Shown: one piece after another, positions 42,332 through 51,147 of the stretch | Layout: every line of letters begins with the position of its first letter | How positions within the stretch are numbered: position 1 is the first letter of the stretch | Source: a bacterium | GTDB lineage: Bacteria > Patescibacteriota > Gracilibacteria > JAUYGZ01 | DNA length: 64,000 nt | NCBI GenBank assembly: GCA_030690415.1 | Contig: JAUYGZ010000001.1 | Span: 1 to 64,000 of the forward strand | Reading direction: 5' to 3' | Position numbers and translations under genes: made by a program | Notes under the pieces: model-generated | Database searches by the model: none | What the model saw: the letters and a program-made list of their open reading frames with translations, nothing else | What the model was told of the DNA's origin: nothing

Positions 42332-43624
42332 ATGTTTCGATTTCCGGGTTCGGTTTTCATAGGCCTGGTCGTCTTCTTCCTGGTGATGACGCCCATCGCT
42401 CTTGGGGAGGAGCTTATTTTGGAAGATGATCCGGATGAGATACTTGGTTCAGAGTTCAGAGTTGAGAGTGTGGATAGTCCTGAGAGACGGGGACAATATA
42501 TACAGGGTTATCAGCAACTTTTCCAGTTGCAACAAAACGAGGTGGAGGGGTTACAAGCCGTCCTGGTGCCGGTTCAGCAGGATATTGCTTCGATTGATAC
42601 CCAGCTTCAGGTTTTGGCTCTTCAGATAGAGCGGGTACGACAGCAGGACTCGCTGGTTCAAGAAAAGATCAGGGGACTGGAGGACCTGGATACCCGATAT
42701 CAGGTTCAGGAACAGCTTTTGGCTCTCGAGATGAAGGATGTCAGCAAGAAATTTGAGCGTTTGTTGCTCTTGTTTTTTCAGGTGAAGCGACAGTACATCA
42801 TGGAGGATGGGACGACCAATCTTCTTCAGCTTCTTTCATCTGCCGATACTCCGGCAGATATGCTTTTTCAGGATGTGCTCTTGGGAAAGGTGCAGGATCA
42901 GCTTTTGGAGCAGATGGGAAAGGTGTATGGTCAGCAGATGCAGCTTAATGAGCTTCGTGCTCAGCTCGCTTTGATTCACCGGCAACTGGCGGAATATCAG
43001 GATCGGGTTCAAAAATCCGTTGAGGTCTTGACTCAACAAAACCAGTATCAGCAGGAATTACTGGCTGATAAGCAGTATGAACAAGGTTTTTTCCAAGGAC
43101 AACTTGACCAGGCAAAAGAGGAACAGTTGATCATCGCGGATCGGATTCAGCTCCTTGCAACCGGAGTTTCACGACGAGATTATGCGGAATTCCCGGAAGA
43201 ATCTCTTCAGTGGCCTGTTGCACCGGTGCTTGGGATTTCCGCTTTTTTTCATGATGAAGGTTATTTCAAGCGTTTTAGCCTTCAGCATGATGCTGTTGAT
43301 ATTCCGACGGATCAGTTGACACCGGTAATCGCTCCACTTTCCGGGAAGGTTTTGGAGGTCCATGATGGGGGAGCCACAGGGTATAGCTACCTTCAGCTAG
43401 CTCATCGGGACGGACTTTCAACGGTTTATGGTCATGTGTACGCGTTCAAAGTTCAGGAAGGAGAGCTTGTGAGGCAAGGGCAGCTTATTGCTCTGAGTGG
43501 AGGTGCTTTGGGGACTCATGGTGCTGGTCGAATGACGACCGGACCGCATCTTCACTTCGAGGTCCTTCAGGACGGAGTTCATGTGAATCCCATGGATTAT
43601 TTACCCTCTCTGGATGGCTTTTAG
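42332..43624 (+). CDS. EnvC/NlpD-like M23 peptidase with coiled coil
   Basis: 430 residues. Signal peptide (1-25), then a long coiled coil rich in Gln, Leu and Glu (about 45-270), then an M23 domain (about 290-425). The zinc-site motif HDAVDIPT (H-x3-D) and HLHFEV near 407 are present, and GHVYAF supplies a further His. Such proteins cleave peptidoglycan or activate amidases during division. A GSEFRVESVDS segment near 39-49 is written by a TTCAGAGTTCAGAGTTGAGAG repeat. It forms a pair with the upstream dockerin-like gene. Confidence 0.85.
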   Translation: MFRFPGSVFIGLVVFFLVMTPIALGEELILEDDPDEILGSEFRVESVDSPERRGQYIQGYQQLFQLQQNEVEGLQAVLVPVQQDIASIDTQLQVLALQIERVRQQDSLVQEKIRGLEDLDTRYQVQEQLLALEMKDVSKKFERLLLLFFQVKRQYIMEDGTTNLLQLLSSADTPADMLFQDVLLGKVQDQLLEQMGKVYGQQMQLNELRAQLALIHRQLAEYQDRVQKSVEVLTQQNQYQQELLADKQYEQGFFQGQLDQAKEEQLIIADRIQLLATGVSRRDYAEFPEESLQWPVAPVLGISAFFHDEGYFKRFSLQHDAVDIPTDQLTPVIAPLSGKVLEVHDGGATGYSYLQLAHRDGLSTVYGHVYAFKVQEGELVRQGQLIALSGGALGTHGAGRMTTGPHLHFEVLQDGVHVNPMDYLPSLDGF

Positions 43625-43640
43625 AAGGGATTTGTTCGGA

Positions 43641-43669
43641 TTGCACGGGGTGCTAAATTTTGCTATAAT
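43641..43669 (+). promoter_or_regulatory. Strong promoter of the small acidic protein gene
   Basis: TTGCAC (43641-43646), a 17-bp spacer and a perfect TATAAT (43664-43669), 36 bp before the ATG. Confidence 0.7.
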
Positions 43670-43704
43670 ATTCTGAAAGTGCAATTACTTTTTATACCAT
43701 TTGT

Positions 43705-43983
43705 ATGGCCACAGCAAAAAAAGCCCGGGCGGCGAAGCCTGCTCAGAGAGCCCAAAAAGCTTCAAATGTGACAAAAGCCTCTCATCACAAGAAAACTTCG
43801 CTGAAGACCACGGACCCTGAAATGATGCCGGTTCTGCTTCTTGATGAAGATGAACTCATTTTAGATGTCGATCAGGAGTTTCCGGATGACGAAGAGTTTG
43901 AGTTTGATTTTGAGGATGGTGATGAAGATGGTGTGATTTTTGAAATGGATTTTGATTTTGACGATGATGAGGAGGAGAAATGA
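43705..43983 (+). CDS. Small bipolar protein (basic start, acidic end)
   Basis: 92 residues. Residues 1-36 are Lys/Ala-rich and histone-tail-like. Residues 45-92 are almost all Asp, Glu and Phe (DEEFEFDFEDGDEDG). Such charge-split proteins can bind nucleic acid, basic proteins or calcium. No family is recognised. The strong promoter suggests high expression. It is convergent with pyrB, 11 bp away. Confidence 0.65.
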   Translation: MATAKKARAAKPAQRAQKASNVTKASHHKKTSLKTTDPEMMPVLLLDEDELILDVDQEFPDDEEFEFDFEDGDEDGVIFEMDFDFDDDEEEK

Positions 43984-43994
43984 CAGCGCTGTCT

Positions 43995-44894
43995 TTATCT
44001 TTGCATGAGTTGGTTCATCAGCGCCATTCTTACAAACACTCCGTTTTCTACGGCCTCGAAGTACTTGGCTTGGGGGAGATCGTCGACATCGGTTTGAACG
44101 GTGTTGATGCGGGGGAGCGGATCGAGGACTATCAGTTCTGCTTTACCTTTTCTCACGGTTTCCGTGTTTAGGATGAATTGTTTGCCAATCTCCAGTGCTC
44201 GTTGCTTGTCTTCAAAGTACTCGTGTCGTACGCGGTTGATCTCGAGGACGTCGAGCTGGTCAATAACTTCGCCAATATTCGTAACCTGATGATATTCTCG
44301 TCCTTTTTTCTTGAGATAGGACAGGACTTCTTCGTCGGGCTGCAATTCGTCAGGTGAGATGAAGATCAGCTTTATGTCGAACACGGTTGCCATCTTTGCC
44401 ATCCCACGAAGAACCCGGCTATTTTTGTTGTCGCCCATAAGGCCAAGGGTAAGACCATCGAGCGTTCCTCTGTTTTTCCAAATGGTATAGAAGTCCAGGA
44501 GGTGTTGTGTGGGATGCTCTCCGGTGCCGTCACCGGCGTTGATCACTGGAACACTGCTGTGGGTCGAGAACTTCGCAACCTGTCCTTTTTCCGGAGTTCT
44601 TATAGCTATAATGTCCGCAAAGCTGCTGATCATACGTCCGGTGTCTTCGAGCGTTTCCCCTTTATTTAGTGAGCTGCTTTCGGCGTTGGGGATGGAAATG
44701 ATCTGACCTCCGAGTCTGAGCATGGCGGTTTCGAAGCTGAGGCGTGTTCGGGTGGAAGGTTCGAGAAAAATCGTTCCCAGGATCTTTCCGGTCATGGTTT
44801 GGGGAATTGTTTTGGATTCTTGAAGTGTTTTGGCCTGTTCGAAGAGGAGGAGAAGTTCTTCTCGGCTGAGTTGGGTGGAGGTGAGGAGGTGCAT
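43995..44894 (-). CDS. pyrB: Aspartate carbamoyltransferase, catalytic chain
   Basis: 299 residues. It joins carbamoyl phosphate to aspartate, the first committed pyrimidine step. EPSTRTRLSFE (about 46-56) binds carbamoyl phosphate, DGTGEHPTQHLLDFY (about 121-135) and DPLPRI near 260 complete the active site, and SSLNKGETL forms the lid loop. No regulatory chain (pyrI) is adjacent. It starts 12 nt after recJ on the same strand and shares the cluster with carB, so pyrimidine genes are mixed with DNA-metabolism genes here. Confidence 0.93.
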   Translation of the reverse strand: MHLLTSTQLSREELLLLFEQAKTLQESKTIPQTMTGKILGTIFLEPSTRTRLSFETAMLRLGGQIISIPNAESSSLNKGETLEDTGRMISSFADIIAIRTPEKGQVAKFSTHSSVPVINAGDGTGEHPTQHLLDFYTIWKNRGTLDGLTLGLMGDNKNSRVLRGMAKMATVFDIKLIFISPDELQPDEEVLSYLKKKGREYHQVTNIGEVIDQLDVLEINRVRHEYFEDKQRALEIGKQFILNTETVRKGKAELIVLDPLPRINTVQTDVDDLPQAKYFEAVENGVFVRMALMNQLMQR

Positions 44895-44906
44895 TTTGAT
44901 ACTGAA

Positions 44907-46556
44907 TTATTGTGATTCTCTCGCATCCACCATCTGGATGTCAACCGATATTTCTCCCCGAAACTCGTTTTTGTTGAGCTGGCAGATGATATCCACGGTC
45001 TTCCAATTTTGCAGAGTTTTCTCGTGTTCCGCCATTTGGAAGGCAATGCCTTTGAAGATTTTATTCCCTTGCATGAGTCCTATCTGAAGGTGTGATTTAT
45101 CTTTTCCGACAGCCTTTGTCTGGAGGACTTGGAGTCCTTTGAGGAGAAATTTAGGTTTCGGATTGCCCATGCCGAAGGGCTCGAGACTGGTGAGCTGGTT
45201 GCTGGCTTCCAGGGTGATCTCGTCAGCCCGAATTTCGGTGTCCACGCTGAGGTAGGGTTCGATGGGGTTTTCTTTCATTATTTTGCCAACGCTTTGGTGA
45301 AGGCGTTCCCTGAATACTTCCAGCTTGTCAGGGCTGATGCTCAGGCCTGCTGCCTGTGCGTGACCTCCGAAGTTCAGGAAGAGTTCAGCATGTTGTTGGA
45401 GCTGTTCCACGATGTTGATTTCGGGTATTGATCGACAAGAGCCAACGTACTTTCCTTCATGCTCGGTCAGGCAAATGACGGGTTTGTGGTAGCGCTCGCA
45501 GAGTCGTCCAGCGAGAAGTCCGACGATTCCGGGTTGCCAGTTTTTTGCCCAGAAGATCAGGATAGGATCATTTTTGTGGTCTCTTTCGACTTGTTCAGAA
45601 GCTTCTTCCAGGGCTTTTTTGACGATTTCTTGTCGTTCTTCGTTTATCTGACGGAGTTCCAGGGCCTTTTCCTGGTCGCCCATCATCATTTTGAAGGCGA
45701 TGAGGGGGTCTTCGAGTCGTCCCGCGGCGTTGATACAGGGGGCGATGTTGAAGCCGAGGTGATAACTGGTTATGGGTTGCTGGTTGTTGGTTAATTGGTA
45801 GCTCTCGAGCAAGGTTCGGAGGCCGCGGTGTTGAGTTTGTTTGAATTGGATCAGACCTTTTTTGACGATGAGGCGGTTTTCGCCTCTCAGGGGGGCGCAG
45901 TCGGCGACCGTGGCAAGGGCGGCGAGATCAAGGAGAGGTTGTAGGTGGTAGGGAGTAGGTTGTAGCGGGGAGCTTTGCTGAAGGGCGTCGATGAGTTTGA
46001 GAGCGACGACGGAGCCGACAATCATTTTTTCGGGGTACCGGCAGTCTTCTTGTTTGGGGTTCAGGATGGCGTAGGCATTAGGAAGTATTTTTGGAATTTC
46101 ATGGTGATCCGTGATGATGATATTCAATCCCAGTTCATTGCCATAAGCCACTTCCTTCACGTTTGAAATTCCGCAGTCCACGGTGATGACGATGCTGACG
46201 CCAAGCTCCTTGCACTCGTCTAAGACTCTTGTGTTCAGCCCATATCCGTCGCGCTCGCGGTGGGGGAGGCGGACGGAGACTTCCGCTCTGAGTTCTTTCA
46301 GACCGAGATAGAGAATGCTGGCTCCGGAGACACCGTCCACATCATAATCACCGAAGATCATGATGCGTTCTCCATTTCGGATGGCCTTTTGAACGCGCTC
46401 AACTGCCTTGTTGATGTCCTTGAGAGACCAGGGTGAGTGGAGTTCGGTTAATTCGTCCTTTGGGTCGAGATCACGGTGCATACAGACACGCTCGAGTAAT
46501 GGCAAAGAGTCCCCTGGAGTTTTGATTTTCCAGGTTTTCTTCAGGAGAGAGAGCAT
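44907..46556 (-). CDS. recJ: Single-strand DNA exonuclease RecJ
   Basis: About 549 residues from ATG 46556 (the frame is open to 46637, which would overlap the upstream gene). DHH motifs: FGDYDVDGVSG (about 53), VDCGIS, TDHHEIPK (about 128), and NAAGR near 275. The DHHA1 and OB parts follow with GGHAQAAGL near 365. It degrades 5' single-stranded ends in recombination and repair. Two short insertions (LQPTPYHLQP about 183-192, NNQQPITSYHLGF about 249-261) are encoded by GGTTGTAGGTGG-type repeats. The same repeat sits directly before the start codon. Confidence 0.9.
   Translation of the reverse strand: MLSLLKKTWKIKTPGDSLPLLERVCMHRDLDPKDELTELHSPWSLKDINKAVERVQKAIRNGERIMIFGDYDVDGVSGASILYLGLKELRAEVSVRLPHRERDGYGLNTRVLDECKELGVSIVITVDCGISNVKEVAYGNELGLNIIITDHHEIPKILPNAYAILNPKQEDCRYPEKMIVGSVVALKLIDALQQSSPLQPTPYHLQPLLDLAALATVADCAPLRGENRLIVKKGLIQFKQTQHRGLRTLLESYQLTNNQQPITSYHLGFNIAPCINAAGRLEDPLIAFKMMMGDQEKALELRQINEERQEIVKKALEEASEQVERDHKNDPILIFWAKNWQPGIVGLLAGRLCERYHKPVICLTEHEGKYVGSCRSIPEINIVEQLQQHAELFLNFGGHAQAAGLSISPDKLEVFRERLHQSVGKIMKENPIEPYLSVDTEIRADEITLEASNQLTSLEPFGMGNPKPKFLLKGLQVLQTKAVGKDKSHLQIGLMQGNKIFKGIAFQMAEHEKTLQNWKTVDIICQLNKNEFRGEISVDIQMVDARESQ
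45772..45972. repeat. GGTTGTTGG/GGTTGTAGG tracts inside recJ
   Basis: Two low-complexity tracts (45772-45796 and 45937-45972) of the GGTTG(C/T)TGG, TAGGTTGTAG type stay in frame and add Gln/Pro/Tyr/His-rich residues to RecJ. Confidence 0.7.
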
Positions 46557-46590
46557 GGGAGGTTGTAGGTGGTAGGTTGTAGGTGGTCGT
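46557..46590. repeat. GGTTGTAGGTGGTAG array abutting the recJ start
   Basis: Tandem GGTTGTAGGT units begin 3 nt upstream of ATG 46556. The sense strand reads CCTACAACCTACC-type sequence in place of a Shine-Dalgarno. Confidence 0.75.
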
Positions 46591-46611
46591 TCAGTGATTC
46601 TTATTCGCTTC

Positions 46612-47667
46612 TTATTTTTTCCGATCCATCGCATCATTCGCGAGCTTGTCTGCCAGCTTGTTTTTGGATCGGGGGATATGATGGAAGCTGGTGTTTGGGA
46701 ATTTTTTCTGAAATAGTTTTACCTGATCGTAGTATTCTTTCAAGGCTATATTTCGGACCTTGTATTGGCCATTGACTTGTTTGACGATGAGCTCTGAATC
46801 GAGATAGCAGGTGATTTTTTCGGGATTCTTTTTTGAGACCGCGTCTAATCCGAGGAGGAGGGCATGGTACTCAGCTTGATTATTGGTCCCTTCCCCGATA
46901 TAGGTACTTATTTTTTCAAGGACCTGGCCTTTCGGATCGCTGATGACGGCCCCACATCCTGATGGCCCGGGATTGCCTCTCGCACCTCCATCGGAGAAAA
47001 CCAGGAACTCTTTTAATTTCTCAACTTTTGGTGTTGTTTTTTTTTCTGTTGCTTTCTTCTTATTTTTTGTTTCAGCTTTTGTTTTCTCTTGCAGGTTCTT
47101 TTCTTCTCGATCGGTGAGTTTCTGATGAGCTTCGGTAATCTGCTTGTTGAGCGCGGCTTGTGATTGAGCCACGCTTTTGAGACGATAGGAGACCCGATAT
47201 CGGTCGCTTTTTGTTCCCGCCACGTACCCCAGGATCACTCTGACTCCGAAGTCTTGCGCGATTTTGACGGAATCGGCCAGATCACCGTCACCTGAGATCA
47301 GGAGAGCCGCGTCAAAACTTTTCTGAACGGCGCCAACGACGAGGTCCAGGGCCATTTGGATATCGACTCCTTTTTCCTGTTTTTGCTCGTTGAAGTGGCC
47401 TAGGTAAGTTTCGATACCCGCTTTTTTAAGGTTATTGATGAGCTTGGTCTGGTTTTCGACTTTTTCTTCTTCGAAGAGGGGATAGGTTACTTTGCCGATG
47501 TAGTATTTTGCGCCGACGACGGTGTAGTCTTTTCGGATCAGATCAAAGAAAGTTTTCCAATGAATATCTTCACTGTGTATGAGCGATCTGATCGCGTGTC
47601 GAAGGTTGTTTCCATCTATAAGTACGACCAGTTTGAGTTTTTCAGCAGGTTTCTTTTTTATTGCCAT
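46612..47667 (-). CDS. NYN (PIN-like) nuclease fused to RNase HI
   Basis: 351 residues. The N-terminal NYN domain (about 8-170) has VVLIDGNNLRHAI, then D-x-Q-MALD and LLISGDGDLADSV, the acidic residues of this metal-dependent RNase fold. A basic Lys/Glu coiled linker (about 175-218) leads to a complete RNase HI domain (about 220-351). Its catalytic acids appear in FSDGGARGNPGPSG, NNQAEYHALL, CYLDSELIVKQ and NKLADKLAND. RNase HI cuts RNA in RNA-DNA hybrids. The fusion is unusual and both halves look active. It lies between carB and recJ on the same strand, consistent with nucleic-acid metabolism. Confidence 0.88.
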   Translation of the reverse strand: MAIKKKPAEKLKLVVLIDGNNLRHAIRSLIHSEDIHWKTFFDLIRKDYTVVGAKYYIGKVTYPLFEEEKVENQTKLINNLKKAGIETYLGHFNEQKQEKGVDIQMALDLVVGAVQKSFDAALLISGDGDLADSVKIAQDFGVRVILGYVAGTKSDRYRVSYRLKSVAQSQAALNKQITEAHQKLTDREEKNLQEKTKAETKNKKKATEKKTTPKVEKLKEFLVFSDGGARGNPGPSGCGAVISDPKGQVLEKISTYIGEGTNNQAEYHALLLGLDAVSKKNPEKITCYLDSELIVKQVNGQYKVRNIALKEYYDQVKLFQKKFPNTSFHHIPRSKNKLADKLANDAMDRKK

Positions 47668-47683
47668 GGTGAATCGTGGAATG

Positions 47684-47730
47684 AAAAAAGGAGCTGGGTA
47701 ACCACCGTATAGATGGGCCCAACCACTCCT
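47684..47730 (-). terminator. Terminator after carB
   Basis: On the minus strand a GGAG-TGGTTGGG stem pairs with CCCAGCTCC and is followed by six T. It separates carB from the nuclease-fusion gene. Confidence 0.65.
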
Positions 47731-47775
47731 GGAGATGTTTCGAGTATAGTCTTCTTGTCATCGAATACAAACGAA

Positions 47776-50700
47776 TTATACGCCTTGTTTTTCGAGGTAG
47801 CTGTCCCAGGATTTTATTTCCAGATCTTCCATGCTGTATTTTTGGATACTTTCGATAATCAGCTTCGTGATCTGCTTATTAGTAACCAGTGGGATATTTG
47901 CGTCCACCGCGCAACGGCGGATGAGGTACCCATCAGTGACTTCCTGTTGATTAGTGTTCTGAGGGATATTGATGACCAGGTCAACTTTTTTCTCCCGGAT
48001 AATTTCCTCTACATTGGGTGATCCTCCATTCTGGATTTTATTGACCCGGGTTGACTTTATGCCGTGTTTTTTGAGTTCACGGTGGGTTCCTTCGGTGGCA
48101 TAGAGTCGAAATCCCATGTCACTGAGGTCTTTTATGCTGCCGATCAAATCTATCTTGTCTTTTTCCGGGCCTATGGTGACCAGAATGTTCTTTTTTGGAA
48201 TGGTAAATCCGACGGAGAGAAGCGACTTAAGCAGGGTTTCGTGGAGGTCGACTCCAAAGGTGGCGACTTCTCCCGTTGAGGCCATTTCCACTCCCAGAGT
48301 TGGGTCGGCTCCTTTCAACCGCGTGAAGGAGAATTGAGCAGCTTTGATCCCGATGTGGTCCAGCTCGAGGGTTTTGAAGTTGGTTTTCCTGATTTCAGCC
48401 ATCTTCTTGTGGTTGAGCATGGCGTAAGTTGCGATTTCAATAAAGTTGTATCCGGTGACTTTCGAGGAGAAGGGGAAAGATCGACTGGCTCGCAAATTGC
48501 ATTCGATGACTTTGACATCGTTGTTTTTGGCCAAAAACTGAATATTGAAGGGGCCGGAAATATCGAGCTCTTTCGCGATGGCTTTGGTGATGTTTTTGAT
48601 GCGTTTAATGGTCTCGAAGTAGAGTCTTTGAGGAGGAAGCACGATGGTTGCGTCGCCGGAATGTACCCCCGCGTTTTCAATGTGCTCTGCGACAGCGTAG
48701 ATCACCAGTTTTCCTTTGTGGGCTACTGCGTCGATTTCAATTTCTTTGGCGTTTTGCTCGAATTTTGACACCACTACGGGCGTTTCACGGGAAATATCGG
48801 TGGCAATCTGTAAAAAGTCTTCCAGGTTGTTTCTGGTATAGGCTACTCTCATAGCCGCACCGGAGAGCACATAGCTGGGGCGGACCAGGACCGGATAACC
48901 GTATTTGTCGGCGAAGCTGAGGGCTTCCGAGAGTTTCGTGGCTTCTGTCCAGAGGGGTTGGTCGATATTGAGTTTGTCGAGCAGCTTCGAAAACTTGTGA
49001 CGGTCTTCGCATTGGTCGATCGATTTGACTGATGTTCCCATGATTCTCACCTTGTTTTTGTCGAGTTGGAGAGCAAGATTATTGGGGATCTGTCCTCCGG
49101 TGGAGATGACCACTCCATCCGGGTTTTCGTAGTTATAGACGTCCAGGATGCGTTCCAGACTGAGCTCCTCGAAGTACAGCCGATCGGACATATCATAGTC
49201 TGTTGAAACGGTCTCGGGATTGGAGTTCATCACGATGGTCTCATATCCCACTTCTTTTAATGTGTTGATGACATTGATATTGCACCAGTCAAACTCTACT
49301 GAGGATCCTATACAGTAGGGTCCACTTCCCAGCACCATTCCTTTTTTCTTCTCACTTGGCAGGACGTCGTGTTCCATACCGTGATAAGTCATGTAGAGGT
49401 AGTTGGTTTCCGTCGGGAACTCCGCGGCCAGGGTGTCGATCTGCTTTACAAAGGGCGTAATGTTTTTTTTGATGCGATAGTGCCGTATCAGATCAGGCGT
49501 AGTTTTCAGGATTCGAGCCAGCTGGGTATCGGAGAAACCGTGTTTTTTTGCGGTTCGAATGGCTTCCACTGTAGTGTCTTTGTGGTGCTCGATACCATCT
49601 CGTATTTCTGTTCCCTTTTCCTCAAGCTCTTTTTGAAGGGTCATAATGTTTTCCAGCTTGCTCAAAAACCAGGGGTCAATGCCGGTGAGTTCGTTGATTT
49701 CGTTGATCCCCCAGTCCTTTTCCAGAGCGGCTGCAATGGCGAACACTCGTAGAGGAGTGGGGTTTTCCAGGTCTTCGGCGATATTTTTCACGGGGATGGG
49801 ATGGGTCGAAAAGCCTTCAGCCCCGATATTGATCATCCGGAGTCCCTTTTGGAAGGCTTCCTCGAATGATCTTCCTATAGCCATGATTTCTCCCACGGAT
49901 TTCATTTCCGTTGAAATCTGCTTCGAGACTTTTCTAAATTTGCTCAGATCCCAACGGGGGATTTTTACGGTGACGTAATCCAGTGCCGGCTCGAAGAAGG
50001 CTGAAGTCGTTTTGGTCATGCTATTTTGAAGCTCGTAGAGGGTTTTTCCTAGCGCGAGTTTTGCGGCGACATAGGCCAGGGGGTATCCTGTTGCCTTTGA
50101 AGCCAGAGCGGAGGACCGGGATAATCTGGCATTGACCTCAATGATACGGTACTCGCTGGTCTGAGGGTTTAGAGCGAATTGGATGTTGCATTCTCCTATG
50201 ATGCCCAGGTTTCTGATTGTTGTAATTGAAATATTTCTGAGCATTTGGTACTCGTGGTTTGTCAGGGTTTGGGATGGAGCAACGACAATGGATTCTCCCG
50301 TGTGTATCCCCAGAGGGTCGAAGTTTTCCATATTACACACGGTGATGCAGTTGTTTTGGCAGTCTCTTACGACTTCATATTCGATTTCTTTCCAGCCTCT
50401 CAAATCTTCTTCCACGAGAATTTGATGGCTCGAAGAGAAAGCAACTTCGCAGAGTTTCCGTAGCTCCTTTTCGTTTTCAGCGAATCCACTGCCTTTCCCT
50501 CCCAGGGTAAACGCCGCACGGCAGATGACAGGGTAGCCGATCTGTTCCGCGGCTTTCAGACCGGCTTCGGTGTTTCGACAGGCGATGGAGCGGGGGGTGT
50601 GAAGGTTGAGCTTGTGAAGAAATTGGGAAAATTTTTCCCGGTCTTCCGTGAGCTCGATGGAAGAGGTCGGTGTTCCGAGGACTTCCACTTTGTATTTTTT

Positions 50701-51012
50701 GAGAATACCTTTCTTTTTCAAATCGAGCCCACAGTTCAGCGCGGTTTGCCCGCCAAATGAAAGTAGGATTCCTTGAGGCTTTTCTTTTTTTATAACTTGT
50801 TCTACGAAGTGAGTTGTGATTGGCAAAAAATAGACCTTGTCGGCGAGTCCTTTTGAGGTTTGATTCGTGGCAATATTTGGATTGATGAGAATGATTTTGA
50901 TGCCCTCTTCTTTGAGTGCTTTGATGGCTTGCGACCCTGAGTAATCGAATTCTCCAGCTTCCCCGATCTTGAGGGCTCCTGAGCCGAGGAGGAGAACTTT
51001 TTTGGGCTTCAT
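47776..51012 (-). CDS. carB: Carbamoyl-phosphate synthase, large chain
   Basis: 1078 residues, full length. Two ATP-grasp halves make carbamoyl phosphate for pyrimidine and arginine synthesis: the carboxyphosphate half about 1-400 (LLLGSGALKIGEAGEFDYSG, ENFDPLGIHTGES, NARLSRSSALASKATGYP) and the carbamate half about 560-940 (LGSGPYCIGSSVEFDW, NLRASRSFPFSSKVTG). The MGS-like allosteric domain closes it (about 945-1078). The opening GSGALKIGEAGEFDYSGSQA is closer to CAD-type and some archaeal forms than to E. coli CarB. No glutaminase gene (carA) lies in the window. The start is directly preceded by a 9-bp array. Confidence 0.95.
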   Translation of the reverse strand: MKPKKVLLLGSGALKIGEAGEFDYSGSQAIKALKEEGIKIILINPNIATNQTSKGLADKVYFLPITTHFVEQVIKKEKPQGILLSFGGQTALNCGLDLKKKGILKKYKVEVLGTPTSSIELTEDREKFSQFLHKLNLHTPRSIACRNTEAGLKAAEQIGYPVICRAAFTLGGKGSGFAENEKELRKLCEVAFSSSHQILVEEDLRGWKEIEYEVVRDCQNNCITVCNMENFDPLGIHTGESIVVAPSQTLTNHEYQMLRNISITTIRNLGIIGECNIQFALNPQTSEYRIIEVNARLSRSSALASKATGYPLAYVAAKLALGKTLYELQNSMTKTTSAFFEPALDYVTVKIPRWDLSKFRKVSKQISTEMKSVGEIMAIGRSFEEAFQKGLRMINIGAEGFSTHPIPVKNIAEDLENPTPLRVFAIAAALEKDWGINEINELTGIDPWFLSKLENIMTLQKELEEKGTEIRDGIEHHKDTTVEAIRTAKKHGFSDTQLARILKTTPDLIRHYRIKKNITPFVKQIDTLAAEFPTETNYLYMTYHGMEHDVLPSEKKKGMVLGSGPYCIGSSVEFDWCNINVINTLKEVGYETIVMNSNPETVSTDYDMSDRLYFEELSLERILDVYNYENPDGVVISTGGQIPNNLALQLDKNKVRIMGTSVKSIDQCEDRHKFSKLLDKLNIDQPLWTEATKLSEALSFADKYGYPVLVRPSYVLSGAAMRVAYTRNNLEDFLQIATDISRETPVVVSKFEQNAKEIEIDAVAHKGKLVIYAVAEHIENAGVHSGDATIVLPPQRLYFETIKRIKNITKAIAKELDISGPFNIQFLAKNNDVKVIECNLRASRSFPFSSKVTGYNFIEIATYAMLNHKKMAEIRKTNFKTLELDHIGIKAAQFSFTRLKGADPTLGVEMASTGEVATFGVDLHETLLKSLLSVGFTIPKKNILVTIGPEKDKIDLIGSIKDLSDMGFRLYATEGTHRELKKHGIKSTRVNKIQNGGSPNVEEIIREKKVDLVINIPQNTNQQEVTDGYLIRRCAVDANIPLVTNKQITKLIIESIQKYSMEDLEIKSWDSYLEKQGV

Positions 51013-51014
51013 AG

Positions 51015-51117
51015 AGAAGGACTATTAAGACGATAAGGACTATAAGGACTATAAGGATCATGATGGTTCCTTTTCTTTATCGTCTTTATCATCTTTGAGA
51101 TCATTATAGTCTTTTTG
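51015..51117. repeat. Inverted pair of 9-bp arrays before carB
   Basis: The left arm (51015-51060) has GGACTATAA/GACGATAAG units. The right arm (51072-51117) has the reverse type (CTTTATCGTCTTTATCATC). They can fold back on each other. The left arm starts 2 nt before the carB start codon, as before pth. Confidence 0.85.
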
Positions 51118-51147
51118 AGTTCTCGTCGAGTTTATCAGATAGCTCCT

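Noticed and set aside
46557-46637. N-terminal extension of RecJ to 46637
   Set aside because: The extra residues are translated repeat sequence and overlap the upstream gene. The internal ATG gives the usual start.
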